NCBI GenBank assembly: GCA_944380355.1
Contig: CALWHJ010000012.1
Location: 1-54,355, forward strand
Source of the DNA: an uncultured Christensenellaceae bacterium
GTDB lineage: Bacteria; Bacillota; Clostridia; Christensenellales; UBA3700
Direction of reading: 5' to 3'
Length of the DNA: 54,355 bases
In this document: piece after piece, positions 25,096-32,543 of the stretch
Numbering within the stretch: the stretch's first letter is position 1
Layout: every line of letters starts with the position of its first letter
The notes under the pieces: model-generated
The model's input: the letters and a program-made list of their open reading frames with translations, nothing else
Told to the model about the DNA's origin: nothing
The model's database searches: none
Made by a program: the position numbers and the translations under genes

Positions 25096-26130
25096 TTAAA
25101 TTTCTTTTCGCGCAAAATTCCTGTAGTTCATAGCCGTAAAGAAGGCTACCCACGCCAGCGTCACAGGTATCATAGACCACAGCGTCAAGCCTCTGAGCGT
25201 AGGACTTGCCGTACTCAATACGCTCTCCCAGTTGACATTCATAAAGAAGCCTACAAAACCGACATAGGGAATTGCCGCAACGGTTTCCGCAAGCACACCC
25301 AGGTCAACAAGTGTTATGAGGATATTTATAGTTATCGCGAGAGCGTTGCGCTTGCACAGAAGATTTACAAACATCGTCAACTGAAGAAGCGCAAAAAGCT
25401 GTACGCTTTTAAGCAAAAAGTTTATAATCAGCGCGGCAATCGGGTGCACTCTCAGCGCGCCTGTCGCATTTGCAATAATCAAAACGTCAGGACTGCTTCC
25501 TCCGAATGCAATCAAGCCCACGAGGAAGGAAATTATCATAATGAAAAGCAATATTCCCTCGCTTACCACATAAACGCTAAGCCACTTGGCAGTAAAGAAT
25601 TTATTGCGGTCGACAGGACGTATGAGTTGCATTTTCATAGTTCCGTTGTTAAACTCGCCGACGGTATTCTTGCTTGCCATAACGATTATGAAAACAATCA
25701 AAAGCGTCATCATGGTAGTGGCGCATACGCTGGCAAAAGAATAGTAGTTTGACGATATAAGCGCAGTTATATCTCCTAACGAATAGGGCGTTACCGCTCC
25801 TGCCGGCACGTTGTTTTCAAGCATATACTTATAGTAAGTTATCTGAGCGCGTACTGCATACTCCTCGTTGACTATAATCAACTTGTAAAGCACGCTGCTA
25901 TCCTCTCTGGCTTGTATCTCGGCAAGCTGCATTTCGAGAATCGCAATCTGCCTTTCGTAATCCGAACTGACTTCCTGTACGCCCGCTTGTTTAATAAGAT
26001 AGTCCATTGCAAGTCCCGCAATCATTACCAAAAGTATGATTACCACGACCGCTATGCCTACTTTAAGCAAAGTCTTTTTTCTGTTGATTTTGTAAAACTC
26101 GCAACTCAGAAGATTGTTAAAACTTTTCAT
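25096..26130 (-). CDS. ABC-2 type exporter permease
   Basis: A 344-residue integral membrane protein with six predicted helices: one at residues about 24-50, then a large extracytoplasmic loop rich in charged residues (about 52-125), then five more in the second half. This is the layout of ABC-2 permeases of the bacitracin/lantibiotic-immunity or Na-efflux type. It partners with the ATPase gene that it overlaps by four bases. The substrate is unknown. It ends in a basic NFARKEI tail. Confidence 0.85.
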   Translation of the reverse strand: MKSFNNLLSCEFYKINRKKTLLKVGIAVVVIILLVMIAGLAMDYLIKQAGVQEVSSDYERQIAILEMQLAEIQAREDSSVLYKLIIVNEEYAVRAQITYYKYMLENNVPAGAVTPYSLGDITALISSNYYSFASVCATTMMTLLIVFIIVMASKNTVGEFNNGTMKMQLIRPVDRNKFFTAKWLSVYVVSEGILLFIMIISFLVGLIAFGGSSPDVLIIANATGALRVHPIAALIINFLLKSVQLFALLQLTMFVNLLCKRNALAITINILITLVDLGVLAETVAAIPYVGFVGFFMNVNWESVLSTASPTLRGLTLWSMIPVTLAWVAFFTAMNYRNFARKEI

Positions 26131-27080
26131 TGTGCGTCTCCTTTGACCGTATCCTGAGGTACAGACATCTCTTTGTACAAGTCTTCAAGTCTTCTCTTGA
26201 GTTTTACCAGTCCGTATATATCAATGCCGTTTGCGGTAAGAATTTTGACGATTTGCGCTATCTCGGCGTGTCCGGCTCTTACGATCAGATTGTCGCTTTC
26301 TTTGCTTACGTAAAGTCCTGTTTCTTTTATAAGCCCGTATGCTTTTTGCACGTCGCTGCACTCTACAGAATACTTTTTGAGTTTATCCACGCCGTAATTG
26401 ACCTCTTCCATAGTCTTGACGGCTTTTACTTCACCGCTTACCATAAAAGCTACTCTGTCGCAAAGTTGCTGCATTTCGGAGAGTATGTGCGAAGATATGA
26501 CTATCGTAATACCGAGTTCGTTTTTGAGTTTGATAAACAGCTCTCTCATCTCGACTATACCGCTGGGGTCAAGCCCGTTGGTAGGCTCGTCAAGTATGAG
26601 TATTCTGGGAGAATGCATTATTGCCTGAGCTATGCCGAGACGTTGTCTCATACCCAAAGAATAGCTCTTGAACCTGCTGTCAATTCTGTCTTTGAGTCCG
26701 ACGAGTTCGACTATCGAACGCAGCTTTTCGTCGCTGACGCCCGAATTTTGCAAGCGGGCAAAATACTTTAGATTTTCCCAGCCCGTAAAATCGTTGAAAA
26801 GCGTAGGCTCTTCAACGATCGCGCCTACGGCTACGAGTGCTTTCTCTCTGGATTTTTCCACGTCGTAACCCTCTATCAGTATCTTACCCTCGTCGGCTTT
26901 GATAAGTCCGAGAATAAGCTTGATAAGAGTGGTTTTACCCGCTCCGTTTGCACCCAGAAGTCCGAAAATCTCACCTTCTTCGATATCGATGATTACGTTT
27001 CTTACGGCGTGCACGGCAAGCGACTTTTTCTTGTTTTCTTTGTACGTTTTGTTTACGTCGATTATCTCTATTGCTTTCAT
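26127..27080 (-). CDS. ABC transporter ATP-binding protein
   Basis: A 317-residue protein with one ABC domain: Walker A GANGAGKTT (about 43-51), signature SLGMRQRLGIAQA (about 142-154), Walker B ILILDEPTNGLDPSG, and H-loop ISSHILSEM. The C-terminal 90 residues form the extension typical of ABC-2 exporter ATPases such as BcrA. Start chosen at 27080 where AGGAAG precedes the ATG; an upstream in-frame Met in the AT-rich spacer is rejected. Overlaps the permease start in ATGA. Confidence 0.9.
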   Translation of the reverse strand: MKAIEIIDVNKTYKENKKKSLAVHAVRNVIIDIEEGEIFGLLGANGAGKTTLIKLILGLIKADEGKILIEGYDVEKSREKALVAVGAIVEEPTLFNDFTGWENLKYFARLQNSGVSDEKLRSIVELVGLKDRIDSRFKSYSLGMRQRLGIAQAIMHSPRILILDEPTNGLDPSGIVEMRELFIKLKNELGITIVISSHILSEMQQLCDRVAFMVSGEVKAVKTMEEVNYGVDKLKKYSVECSDVQKAYGLIKETGLYVSKESDNLIVRAGHAEIAQIVKILTANGIDIYGLVKLKRRLEDLYKEMSVPQDTVKGDAQ

Positions 27081-27246
27081 AATCTTCCTATAATTGTGCC
27101 GGAAAAATATTCGGACACTATATTTTGTGTTTAAAAAAAACACAATAAATTTACCTTTTTATTTTGAAAAATCTGTGCTATATTAATATATAGTTTGGTT
27201 TGATTTAATTCTATCATATATTGACGCGTATTTCAAGGAGATATTT

Positions 27247-28671
27247 ATGAGTTTGTGTTCTTTTAGCAAGGATTACGAGCAAAACACCGTACAGCTCGAC
27301 AAAAACTTCATTCTCAATTATATGAACGACTGCTCCGAACAGGAAATTAAAGTTTACCTGCTCGGTCTTGCAATGAGTTCGGAAACTCTCTCTCCCGACA
27401 ACAGCCCGTCTTATATGTGCGACTTTCTCGGACTGACCGAAGAGGAGCTGAATACCGCTTTCAAGGGACTTGGCGACAAAGGACTTGTCAATATTATTTC
27501 CGAATCCCCGCTGGAAGTGCAGTTTAAAAATATAAGAAGCGCTTACGCCCGCCACTACAAAAAGGAAAAGTATGCCGACTTCAACACTCAGCTTCAATCG
27601 CTTTTCCCTTCGGTAAACTTTGCCAACAGCAATCAGTACACCGTATATTACGACTTTATCGAAGAAACTAAAATCAAACCCGAAACTCTCATTATGATTG
27701 CGCGATACTGCGTAAACCTTAAGGGAGAAAACATAAAGACAAAATATATACTTACCGTCGCTAAAAGCTGGATAGAAGAAGGCGTACGCACACTCGAAGA
27801 CGTCGAAGAAAAAATCAAACAGCTCGAAACCGTCAACGAAGCTATCCGTATGATATGCAAGGCGGTAGGCAAAAAATCCGAAATCGACCTTGAAGACAAA
27901 AACCTCTATATCAAATGGACAAGCAGCTGGGGATTTGCTCTCGACGCTATTCTCTATGCCGCAAAATCGCTTAAAAACAAAGGGGGCTTCTCTCGTCTGG
28001 ACAGCCTGTTGGACGAGTTGTACCGTAACAACGCTATGAGCGTCATCGAGATAGAAAACTATCTCAACAACAAGCAGGCTATGTACAAACTTGCCGTCAA
28101 CGTCAACAAAACGCTCGGTCTGTATTATGAGAATATAGAATACATAGTCGAAAAATATATCAGCAGCTGGCTGAGCAAAGGCTTTGACGAAAACGCGATT
28201 ATGCTCGTTGCGGAATATTGTTTCAATAAATCAATCCGTACTCTCGAAGCAATGAACAAGAGTATGCTCAAATTCTACGCCGAGGGCTGCGTTACCACAC
28301 AGGCAATCAACGAGCATCTCGCTATGCTTATGCAACGCGATATGGCTATCAAAAAGATTATCGAACTTACGGGCTTCAGCCGTAACGTAAATATGGCAGA
28401 CAGAGATATGTACAAAGTGTGGACAAGTCAATGGAACCTCGACTACGAGTTGATAGAATACGGCGCAAGCCTTTGTCAGGGTAAACCGCTGTCCGCACTC
28501 AACAATCTCCTTGCGAAATGGAAGAGCAACAACGTCTATACCGTCGAACAAGCCAAAGGATTTGTCACACTCTCCTCTTCGACGCCCGCTCAAACGCAAA
28601 CTCAATATACAAAAGAACAGCTCGGGGATTACTTCTATTCTCTCGACGAGCTTGACGAAATCGAGGTTTGA
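27247..28671 (+). CDS. dnaD: DnaD-domain replication protein with duplicated helical domains
   Basis: A 474-residue protein, about twice the length of Bacillus DnaD. Residues 1-100 resemble the DnaD/DnaB winged-helix region. Four DDBH2-like helical units follow at about 132-194, 219-275, 303-360 and 389-440. Units 1-2 and 3-4 appear as a duplication of about 170 residues (compare YIKWTSSWGF with YKVWTSQWNL, and RTLEDVEEK with RTLEAMNKS). DnaD-type proteins remodel DNA and help load the replicative helicase. AAGGAGA precedes the ATG. The downstream loader gene is coupled, which supports a primosome role. Confidence 0.88.
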   Translation: MSLCSFSKDYEQNTVQLDKNFILNYMNDCSEQEIKVYLLGLAMSSETLSPDNSPSYMCDFLGLTEEELNTAFKGLGDKGLVNIISESPLEVQFKNIRSAYARHYKKEKYADFNTQLQSLFPSVNFANSNQYTVYYDFIEETKIKPETLIMIARYCVNLKGENIKTKYILTVAKSWIEEGVRTLEDVEEKIKQLETVNEAIRMICKAVGKKSEIDLEDKNLYIKWTSSWGFALDAILYAAKSLKNKGGFSRLDSLLDELYRNNAMSVIEIENYLNNKQAMYKLAVNVNKTLGLYYENIEYIVEKYISSWLSKGFDENAIMLVAEYCFNKSIRTLEAMNKSMLKFYAEGCVTTQAINEHLAMLMQRDMAIKKIIELTGFSRNVNMADRDMYKVWTSQWNLDYELIEYGASLCQGKPLSALNNLLAKWKSNNVYTVEQAKGFVTLSSSTPAQTQTQYTKEQLGDYFYSLDELDEIEV

Positions 28672-28673
28672 TT

Positions 28674-29606
28674 ATGATAAACTACTTTGACAAAAAGCTG
28701 GAGTCAATTCTCAACTCTAGGCGTACTATTGCAAAAGAACGCGCTCAGAAGAATTATGAAGAGATACTCTCGGCTCACCCCGATTTAAAAGAAAAAATCA
28801 AAATAAAAAAATCCCTCGAACTCGAAGTTTCGAGAAATACCGCGCTCAAAAAACCTTGCGAGGAAATCAGCGCACGTCTTTCGGATACCGAAAAATACAT
28901 AAAAGACTATGTCAATGCCAACGGTATAAAATTCACATCGACCTACACTTGTCCTCTATGCAAAGATACGGGATATCTCGATAAAAAACCTTGCAAATGC
29001 CTTGTGGCAGAATACAACAAGCTTATAAGACAAAACGCAAGTCTTTCCCCTATGCCAGAGTTTACATTCAAGGACAACACCTTTGCGACAAACGGCGCGC
29101 CTCAGGCGGCAGGTATGAACAAACTGTATGCAAAAATGCAAGCGGTGGTCAATAAATTCCACACTACGAAATACAACTGTTTTCTTTTGTGCGGTGCCAG
29201 CGGAGTAGGCAAAACTTCTCTCGCGGCCGCTATCGCCAACGACCTTCTCGACAAAAACGTGAGCGTGATGTATCTCACGTCCTTTGAATTGGTCAACATA
29301 TTCCTTGACAAGCACACTAGAAAAGATACAGCTTTCAGAAAGGCATACGATTACGTACTTGCGTGCGAGATGCTTATCGTAGACAATCTCGGCGCAGAGC
29401 CTATATACAAAAACGTAACTGTCGAATATCTGCTCTCAACTTTGGAAAAACGCCTGGGCGAAAACAAGAAAACAATGTTCCTTACTCAGCTTGACGGACA
29501 ACAACTCGTCAACCGTTACGGCTCCGCACTGCTTTCGAAAATAGCCGACAAAAATTATTCTATCAGCATAGGCTATATACAGGGAGAAGATTTGAGAAAA
29601 CTCTGA
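28674..29606 (+). CDS. dnaI: Helicase loader ATPase, DnaI/DnaC family
   Basis: A 310-residue AAA+ protein. The N-terminal region ends in a zinc site, CPLCKDTGYLDKKPCKC (about 95-111), typical of DnaI. Walker A is GASGVGKTS (about 174-182) and Walker B is MLIVDNLGAEP. It loads DnaB-type helicase at origins and forks. A TTG six bases earlier is in frame, but GAGG is spaced seven bases from the ATG at 28674. The gene starts two bases after the dnaD stop. Confidence 0.93.
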   Translation: MINYFDKKLESILNSRRTIAKERAQKNYEEILSAHPDLKEKIKIKKSLELEVSRNTALKKPCEEISARLSDTEKYIKDYVNANGIKFTSTYTCPLCKDTGYLDKKPCKCLVAEYNKLIRQNASLSPMPEFTFKDNTFATNGAPQAAGMNKLYAKMQAVVNKFHTTKYNCFLLCGASGVGKTSLAAAIANDLLDKNVSVMYLTSFELVNIFLDKHTRKDTAFRKAYDYVLACEMLIVDNLGAEPIYKNVTVEYLLSTLEKRLGENKKTMFLTQLDGQQLVNRYGSALLSKIADKNYSISIGYIQGEDLRKL

Positions 29607-29700
29607 AAACGTATAACAACAACATTTTGAATCTGTCATAAAAAACTGCTTTCTTTTACGCGCACGCGTATTTCACGTAATAATTTATTATAATTAAAGT

Positions 29701-29797
29701 ATTTATACAATTTAAGTCTTGGGTAAATTGTATAAATAGGGGGTAGCGCGCATACGCAAAACGCACATACTCACCCGCACGCGAGAGCACGCGCAAC
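29701..29797 (-). repeat. Family A dispersed element, copy A2
   Basis: Perfect 14-bp arms (29701-29714 and 29724-29737) enclose the core AGTCTTGGG. The GC-rich alternating flank lies to the right, so with the flank placed upstream the core reads CCCAAGACT, the reverse of the other copies. It lies 95 bases after the helicase-loader stop. Confidence 0.8.
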
Positions 29798-29868
29798 TTA
29801 CACTTCTGCCCTCTTGTATACCGCAAAACAGCAATATAAAACTGTTTTTGCGAATTACAAAAAAATAA

Positions 29869-29897
29869 TTGACACGGCTAAGTCTTTACATTATAAT
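29869..29897 (+). promoter_or_regulatory. Perfect-consensus promoter ahead of tRNA-Thr
   Basis: TTGACA (29869-29874), 17 bases, TATAAT (29892-29897). Transcription would begin near 29904 and pass through the truncated tRNA copy and hairpins before the intact tRNA. Confidence 0.85.
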
Positions 29898-29934
29898 AGA
29901 TAGGCAAGGAAAAAGATTTCCGCTTGCAAAAAGC

Positions 29935-29958
29935 AATATGCTAACGTGGCGCAGCAGG
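29935..29958 (+). pseudogene. Truncated copy of the tRNA-Thr 5' end
   Basis: These 24 bases are identical to 30086-30109: five bases of upstream flank plus the first 19 bases of tRNA-Thr (acceptor strand and D-stem, breaking off in the D loop). Identity stops exactly where the hairpin at 29959 begins. Confidence 0.85.
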
Positions 29959-30005
29959 CATTTTGCGTATAAAAAACAATCCTGTGAATTGTTTTTAGCA
30001 AAATG
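29959..30005 (+). other. Two-step hairpin fused to the tRNA fragment
   Basis: CATTTTGC pairs with GCAAAATG (29998-30005), and inside it AAAAACAAT (29972-29980) pairs with ATTGTTTTT (29988-29996) around a seven-base loop. A third inverted repeat, ACCGCAA/TTGCGGT, follows at about 30006-30058. These lie between the promoter and the intact tRNA. Confidence 0.65.
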
Positions 30006-30090
30006 AACCGCAACGTACCGACATAACAATAGAGACACTCGCTCTGTTTGCGGTCGGAAGCGCGCTACCTTTATAATAACAACTTAATAT

Positions 30091-30166
30091 GCTAACGTGG
30101 CGCAGCAGGTAGCGCACATCATTGGTAATGATGAGGTCGGCAGTTCGAATCTGCTCGTTAGCTCCA
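30091..30166 (+). tRNA. tRNA-Thr (anticodon GGU)
   Basis: A complete cloverleaf: acceptor GCTAACG/CGTTAGC, D-arm GCGC-AGCAGGTA-GCGC, anticodon stem ATCAT/ATGAT with loop TTGGTAA (anticodon GGT), T-arm with GTTCGAATC, discriminator T and an encoded CCA end. An intrinsic terminator follows at once. Confidence 0.95.
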
Positions 30167-30197
30167 AAAAGACCGTCCGAGAATGGACGGTCTTTTT
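30167..30197 (+). terminator. Intrinsic terminator of tRNA-Thr
   Basis: AAAAGACCGTCC pairs with GGACGGTCTTTT around GAGAAT, with a T-run. Confidence 0.9.
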
Positions 30198-30307
30198 GTT
30201 TGCGCGCTGCCTGCAAGACACGATAAATATCCGATTATAAGAATTCAAACAAACTAAACATTTCTGACATATTACACTCAGTCTGACATAACAGTATAAT
30301 ACTCACG

Positions 30308-30781
30308 TTATTCCCCGACCGTCCATACTGCCGTTACACTGCCTTTTCCCAGCGTACTCTCCAAATCCTGAGTATCGACTATGCGACCTATCGGCGTATA
30401 GCTGTATGACGTGTTGAACGTTTTATAAAATACAACCAGACAGCTATTGCCGTAAAGCAAAACGTCTCCCTTTTGAATCTGTCTGTATCTCTGTGCGTCC
30501 GTAGGCAGAGTAAAGGACAGGTATGCGTATTTTTCATTGGAATTCAACTCCTGCATATCTAGCGTCAAAGGAAGTTTTTGCGTCAATGCTTTTGTTGTAG
30601 CATTGTCGTAAAGGGCTATCGTAAATGTCTTTCCGTTTATATCCAAAGTCAAGTTCTCAACACTCATGTTTTCTTGTTCCTCCCCGACGGTATTTTCTTC
30701 TTGTACTGTTTCTTCAGGGTCTACGCAAGCGACAGCCGCTACTAAAACAGTTAGCACTTCTTTAAATTCTTCTACTGTCAT
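30308..30781 (-). CDS. Cyclophilin-like-fold protein, possibly a lipoprotein
   Basis: A 157-residue protein. After a short hydrophobic N terminus with a possible lipobox (AAVAC, Cys19) comes an acidic linker, then from about residue 42 a beta-rich domain (LTLDINGKTFTIALYDNATTKAL, then GDVLLYGNSCLVVFYKTFNTSYSYTPIGRI split here only for brevity) that matches the cyclophilin-like domain family seen in many anaerobes. Such domains lack proven isomerase activity. The N-terminal segment is more acidic than normal for a signal peptide, so export is uncertain. GAGGAG precedes the ATG. It is convergent with the tRNA unit. Confidence 0.7.
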   Translation of the reverse strand: MTVEEFKEVLTVLVAAVACVDPEETVQEENTVGEEQENMSVENLTLDINGKTFTIALYDNATTKALTQKLPLTLDMQELNSNEKYAYLSFTLPTDAQRYRQIQKGDVLLYGNSCLVVFYKTFNTSYSYTPIGRIVDTQDLESTLGKGSVTAVWTVGE

Positions 30782-30998
30782 AACTGCTCCTCGTCTTTAT
30801 TTTATTATCCGCCCCTTTCTATGTCAAATACCTATAATTTATGGATAACTATACTCTGAGTGCATAGTTATAGCAATAATTTGCTTTCCACATTATTTCC
30901 GGCTTATCCGGCAATACAAACGACGCCGACATTGTTATCATTTTCCGCAACCGTTTTTATAAAATTTATAGAATATTAATATATTTTTTAATATATTA

Positions 30999-31048
30999 TT
31001 GATTTTACAAAAACCTTTGTGTATAATAAATTTAGGACTTAGTCCTAA
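30999..31048 (+). promoter_or_regulatory. Promoter with overlapping palindromic operator-like site
   Basis: TTGATT (30999-31004), 17 bases, TATAAT (31022-31027). The palindrome TTAGGACT-T-AGTCCTAA (31032-31048) sits where RNA synthesis should start, a classic repressor position. The regulator is not known. Confidence 0.6.
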
Positions 31049-31072
31049 CTTATCATATAAGGGGATTATTTT

Positions 31073-31675
31073 ATGGACGACGCGACAAAGAAAAAAGTCA
31101 TTCAATCCGTAATGATTGTCATTGCCGCCGGATTGAATATCTGGGGTATTCTCTCGCTTTTGCAAACTATCGGCACTAAAGTAGGTCTTAACTACATAGA
31201 TAAGATACCTAATATAATAGGTCGTTACGCTCTCGTAATCGTTACGATGTCAATCGGCATTATGCTTATGTCAACCGCTGCCGGCACCTTTAAAGGCAAA
31301 GTCAAAAACGTATTTTCAATTACCGTATGCGCATACAGTACGATTATGACTATTCCTCTTTTCGTTTCGTTTGTTCTTATGATTCCCCAAGCTGCGGGAG
31401 CAAATCTGCCTGAGTTCTTAAGCGAAATGGTAGGCGCGATATGCGTGGCATTCGAAGATATTGCCGGACAAAGCGGACAATACATAATCTACGTGCTAGG
31501 CGTAATTATGAGTATAATTTTTCTTGCAGTGCCTATCATATCTACATACTGCACAGTCAAAGAGATTGACTTGATGGCTATAGTGAAAGCTCGCATTTTG
31601 GCAAAAAAAGCAAACGCACAGCAAACAGATTTACAGGAGCCGCCCGTATCGGATTCGGAAGACAAAACAGAATAA
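31073..31675 (+). CDS. Multi-pass membrane protein of unknown function
   Basis: A 200-residue protein with four predicted transmembrane helices (about residues 9-31, 51-72, 83-105 and 139-162) and a charged cytoplasmic tail rich in Glu, Asp and Gln. I do not recognise the family. AAGGGGA lies upstream of the ATG. The palindrome at its promoter suggests tight control. A terminator follows, so it is monocistronic. Confidence 0.75.
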   Translation: MDDATKKKVIQSVMIVIAAGLNIWGILSLLQTIGTKVGLNYIDKIPNIIGRYALVIVTMSIGIMLMSTAAGTFKGKVKNVFSITVCAYSTIMTIPLFVSFVLMIPQAAGANLPEFLSEMVGAICVAFEDIAGQSGQYIIYVLGVIMSIIFLAVPIISTYCTVKEIDLMAIVKARILAKKANAQQTDLQEPPVSDSEDKTE

Positions 31676-31691
31676 AATCAGAATAAAATAT

Positions 31692-31718
31692 AAAAACCGC
31701 CGTTTGGCGGTTTTTTTT
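31692..31718 (+). terminator. Intrinsic terminator after the membrane protein
   Basis: AAAACCGCC/GGCGGTTTT stem with GTTT loop and a run of T. Confidence 0.92.
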
Positions 31719-31747
31719 GTACCGATTTTTATTTTAATTTGCCTAAC

Positions 31748-31841
31748 CTGCGCGCACGGTTTATCTCCCCTGTGCGTACACGCGACAGCTAAAACCGCCC
31801 TTATATATACAATTTAAGCCTTATGTAAATTGTATATATAA
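31748..31841 (+). repeat. Family A dispersed element, copy A3
   Basis: Perfect 16-bp arms (31801-31816 and 31826-31841) enclose the core AGCCTTATG, identical to A1. The GC-rich flank is to the left. Both arms show matched changes relative to A1 (TATATA in place of TTTATA), so pairing is conserved while sequence changes. Confidence 0.82.
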
Positions 31842-31925
31842 CTATATATTAATACTAATAAATATATAATATTAAGATCGCATATATATAAGTAGAAGCT
31901 CGATAAGCCGAACATTTGTAAAAGT

Positions 31926-31943
31926 TTGATATTTTTTTAACAT
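31926..31943. promoter_or_regulatory. Candidate Rex operator upstream of the hydrogenase operon
   Basis: TTGATATTTTTTTAACAT matches the Rex consensus TTGTTAA-N4-TTAACAA at 11 of 14 defined positions and lies just upstream of the -35 element. rex itself is at 23582. Whether it is bound cannot be told from sequence. Confidence 0.5.
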
Positions 31944-31949
31944 AATACT

Positions 31950-31977
31950 TTGATATTTCCTCAGCGTATGATATACT
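31950..31977 (+). promoter_or_regulatory. Likely hydrogenase operon promoter
   Basis: TTGATA (31950-31955), 16 bases, TATACT (31972-31977). The leader of about 60 bases carries a short hairpin (CTCTC/GAGAG) followed by seven T, then AAGGAGGA before the ATG. The hairpin could attenuate transcription. Confidence 0.55.
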
Positions 31978-32042
31978 GTATATAATCGGTTTATTTTTCT
32001 CTCATTTCCCGAGAGGTGTTTTTTTAGTATAAGGAGGAATTT

Positions 32043-32531
32043 ATGGATAAAAAAAGCGATTTTCATTCCAGCGCGCAACAAACGCAAAAATTAAAAGCCG
32101 TGATTGAAGAATCCCGCTCTACACCGGGGTGTCTTATGCACGTGTTGCAGGAAGCTCAAGGCATTTACGGCTACCTTCCTATCGAAGTACAGTCTATGAT
32201 TGCCGAAGGTCTCGGCATCTCTCTGTCTGAGGTATACGGCGTTGCGACGTTTTACTCGCAATTCTCTTTGAAACCCAAGGGCAAACACCGCATCAGCGTT
32301 TGTCTTGGTACTGCCTGCTATGTAAAAGGCAGCGATAAAATTCTCGAAGAAATCGAAAAAGTACTCGGCATCAAGTGCGGAGAATGTACGGAGGACGGAC
32401 TGTTTTCTATTGACAGTTGCCGTTGTGTAGGCGCGTGCGGTCTCGCTCCCGTAATGATGATTGACAATGAAGTTTACGGCAAACTCAAACCCGAGATGGT
32501 CAAAGACATTCTCGACAAATACAAAGCATAA
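32043..32531 (+). CDS. hydC: Bifurcating [FeFe]-hydrogenase subunit HydC (NuoE/HndA-like)
   Basis: A 162-residue thioredoxin-like [2Fe-2S] protein. Cluster ligands are in CLGTACYVKG (about residues 87-96) and CRCVGACGLAP (about 125-135). It passes electrons within the NADH-linked hydrogenase complex. AAGGAGGA precedes the ATG. It is the first cistron, 12 bases before hydB. Confidence 0.93.
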   Translation: MDKKSDFHSSAQQTQKLKAVIEESRSTPGCLMHVLQEAQGIYGYLPIEVQSMIAEGLGISLSEVYGVATFYSQFSLKPKGKHRISVCLGTACYVKGSDKILEEIEKVLGIKCGECTEDGLFSIDSCRCVGACGLAPVMMIDNEVYGKLKPEMVKDILDKYKA

Positions 32532-32543
32532 GGAGACGGACGA

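Noticed and set aside
29935..30166. T-box riboswitch
   Set aside because: The tRNA-like part is a copy of the tRNA itself, no T-box sequence or downstream synthetase gene is present.
29995..30216. Minus-strand reading frame antisense to tRNA-Thr
   Set aside because: The frame reads across the tRNA gene (its NEQIRTADLII segment is antisense tRNA), a well-known false annotation.
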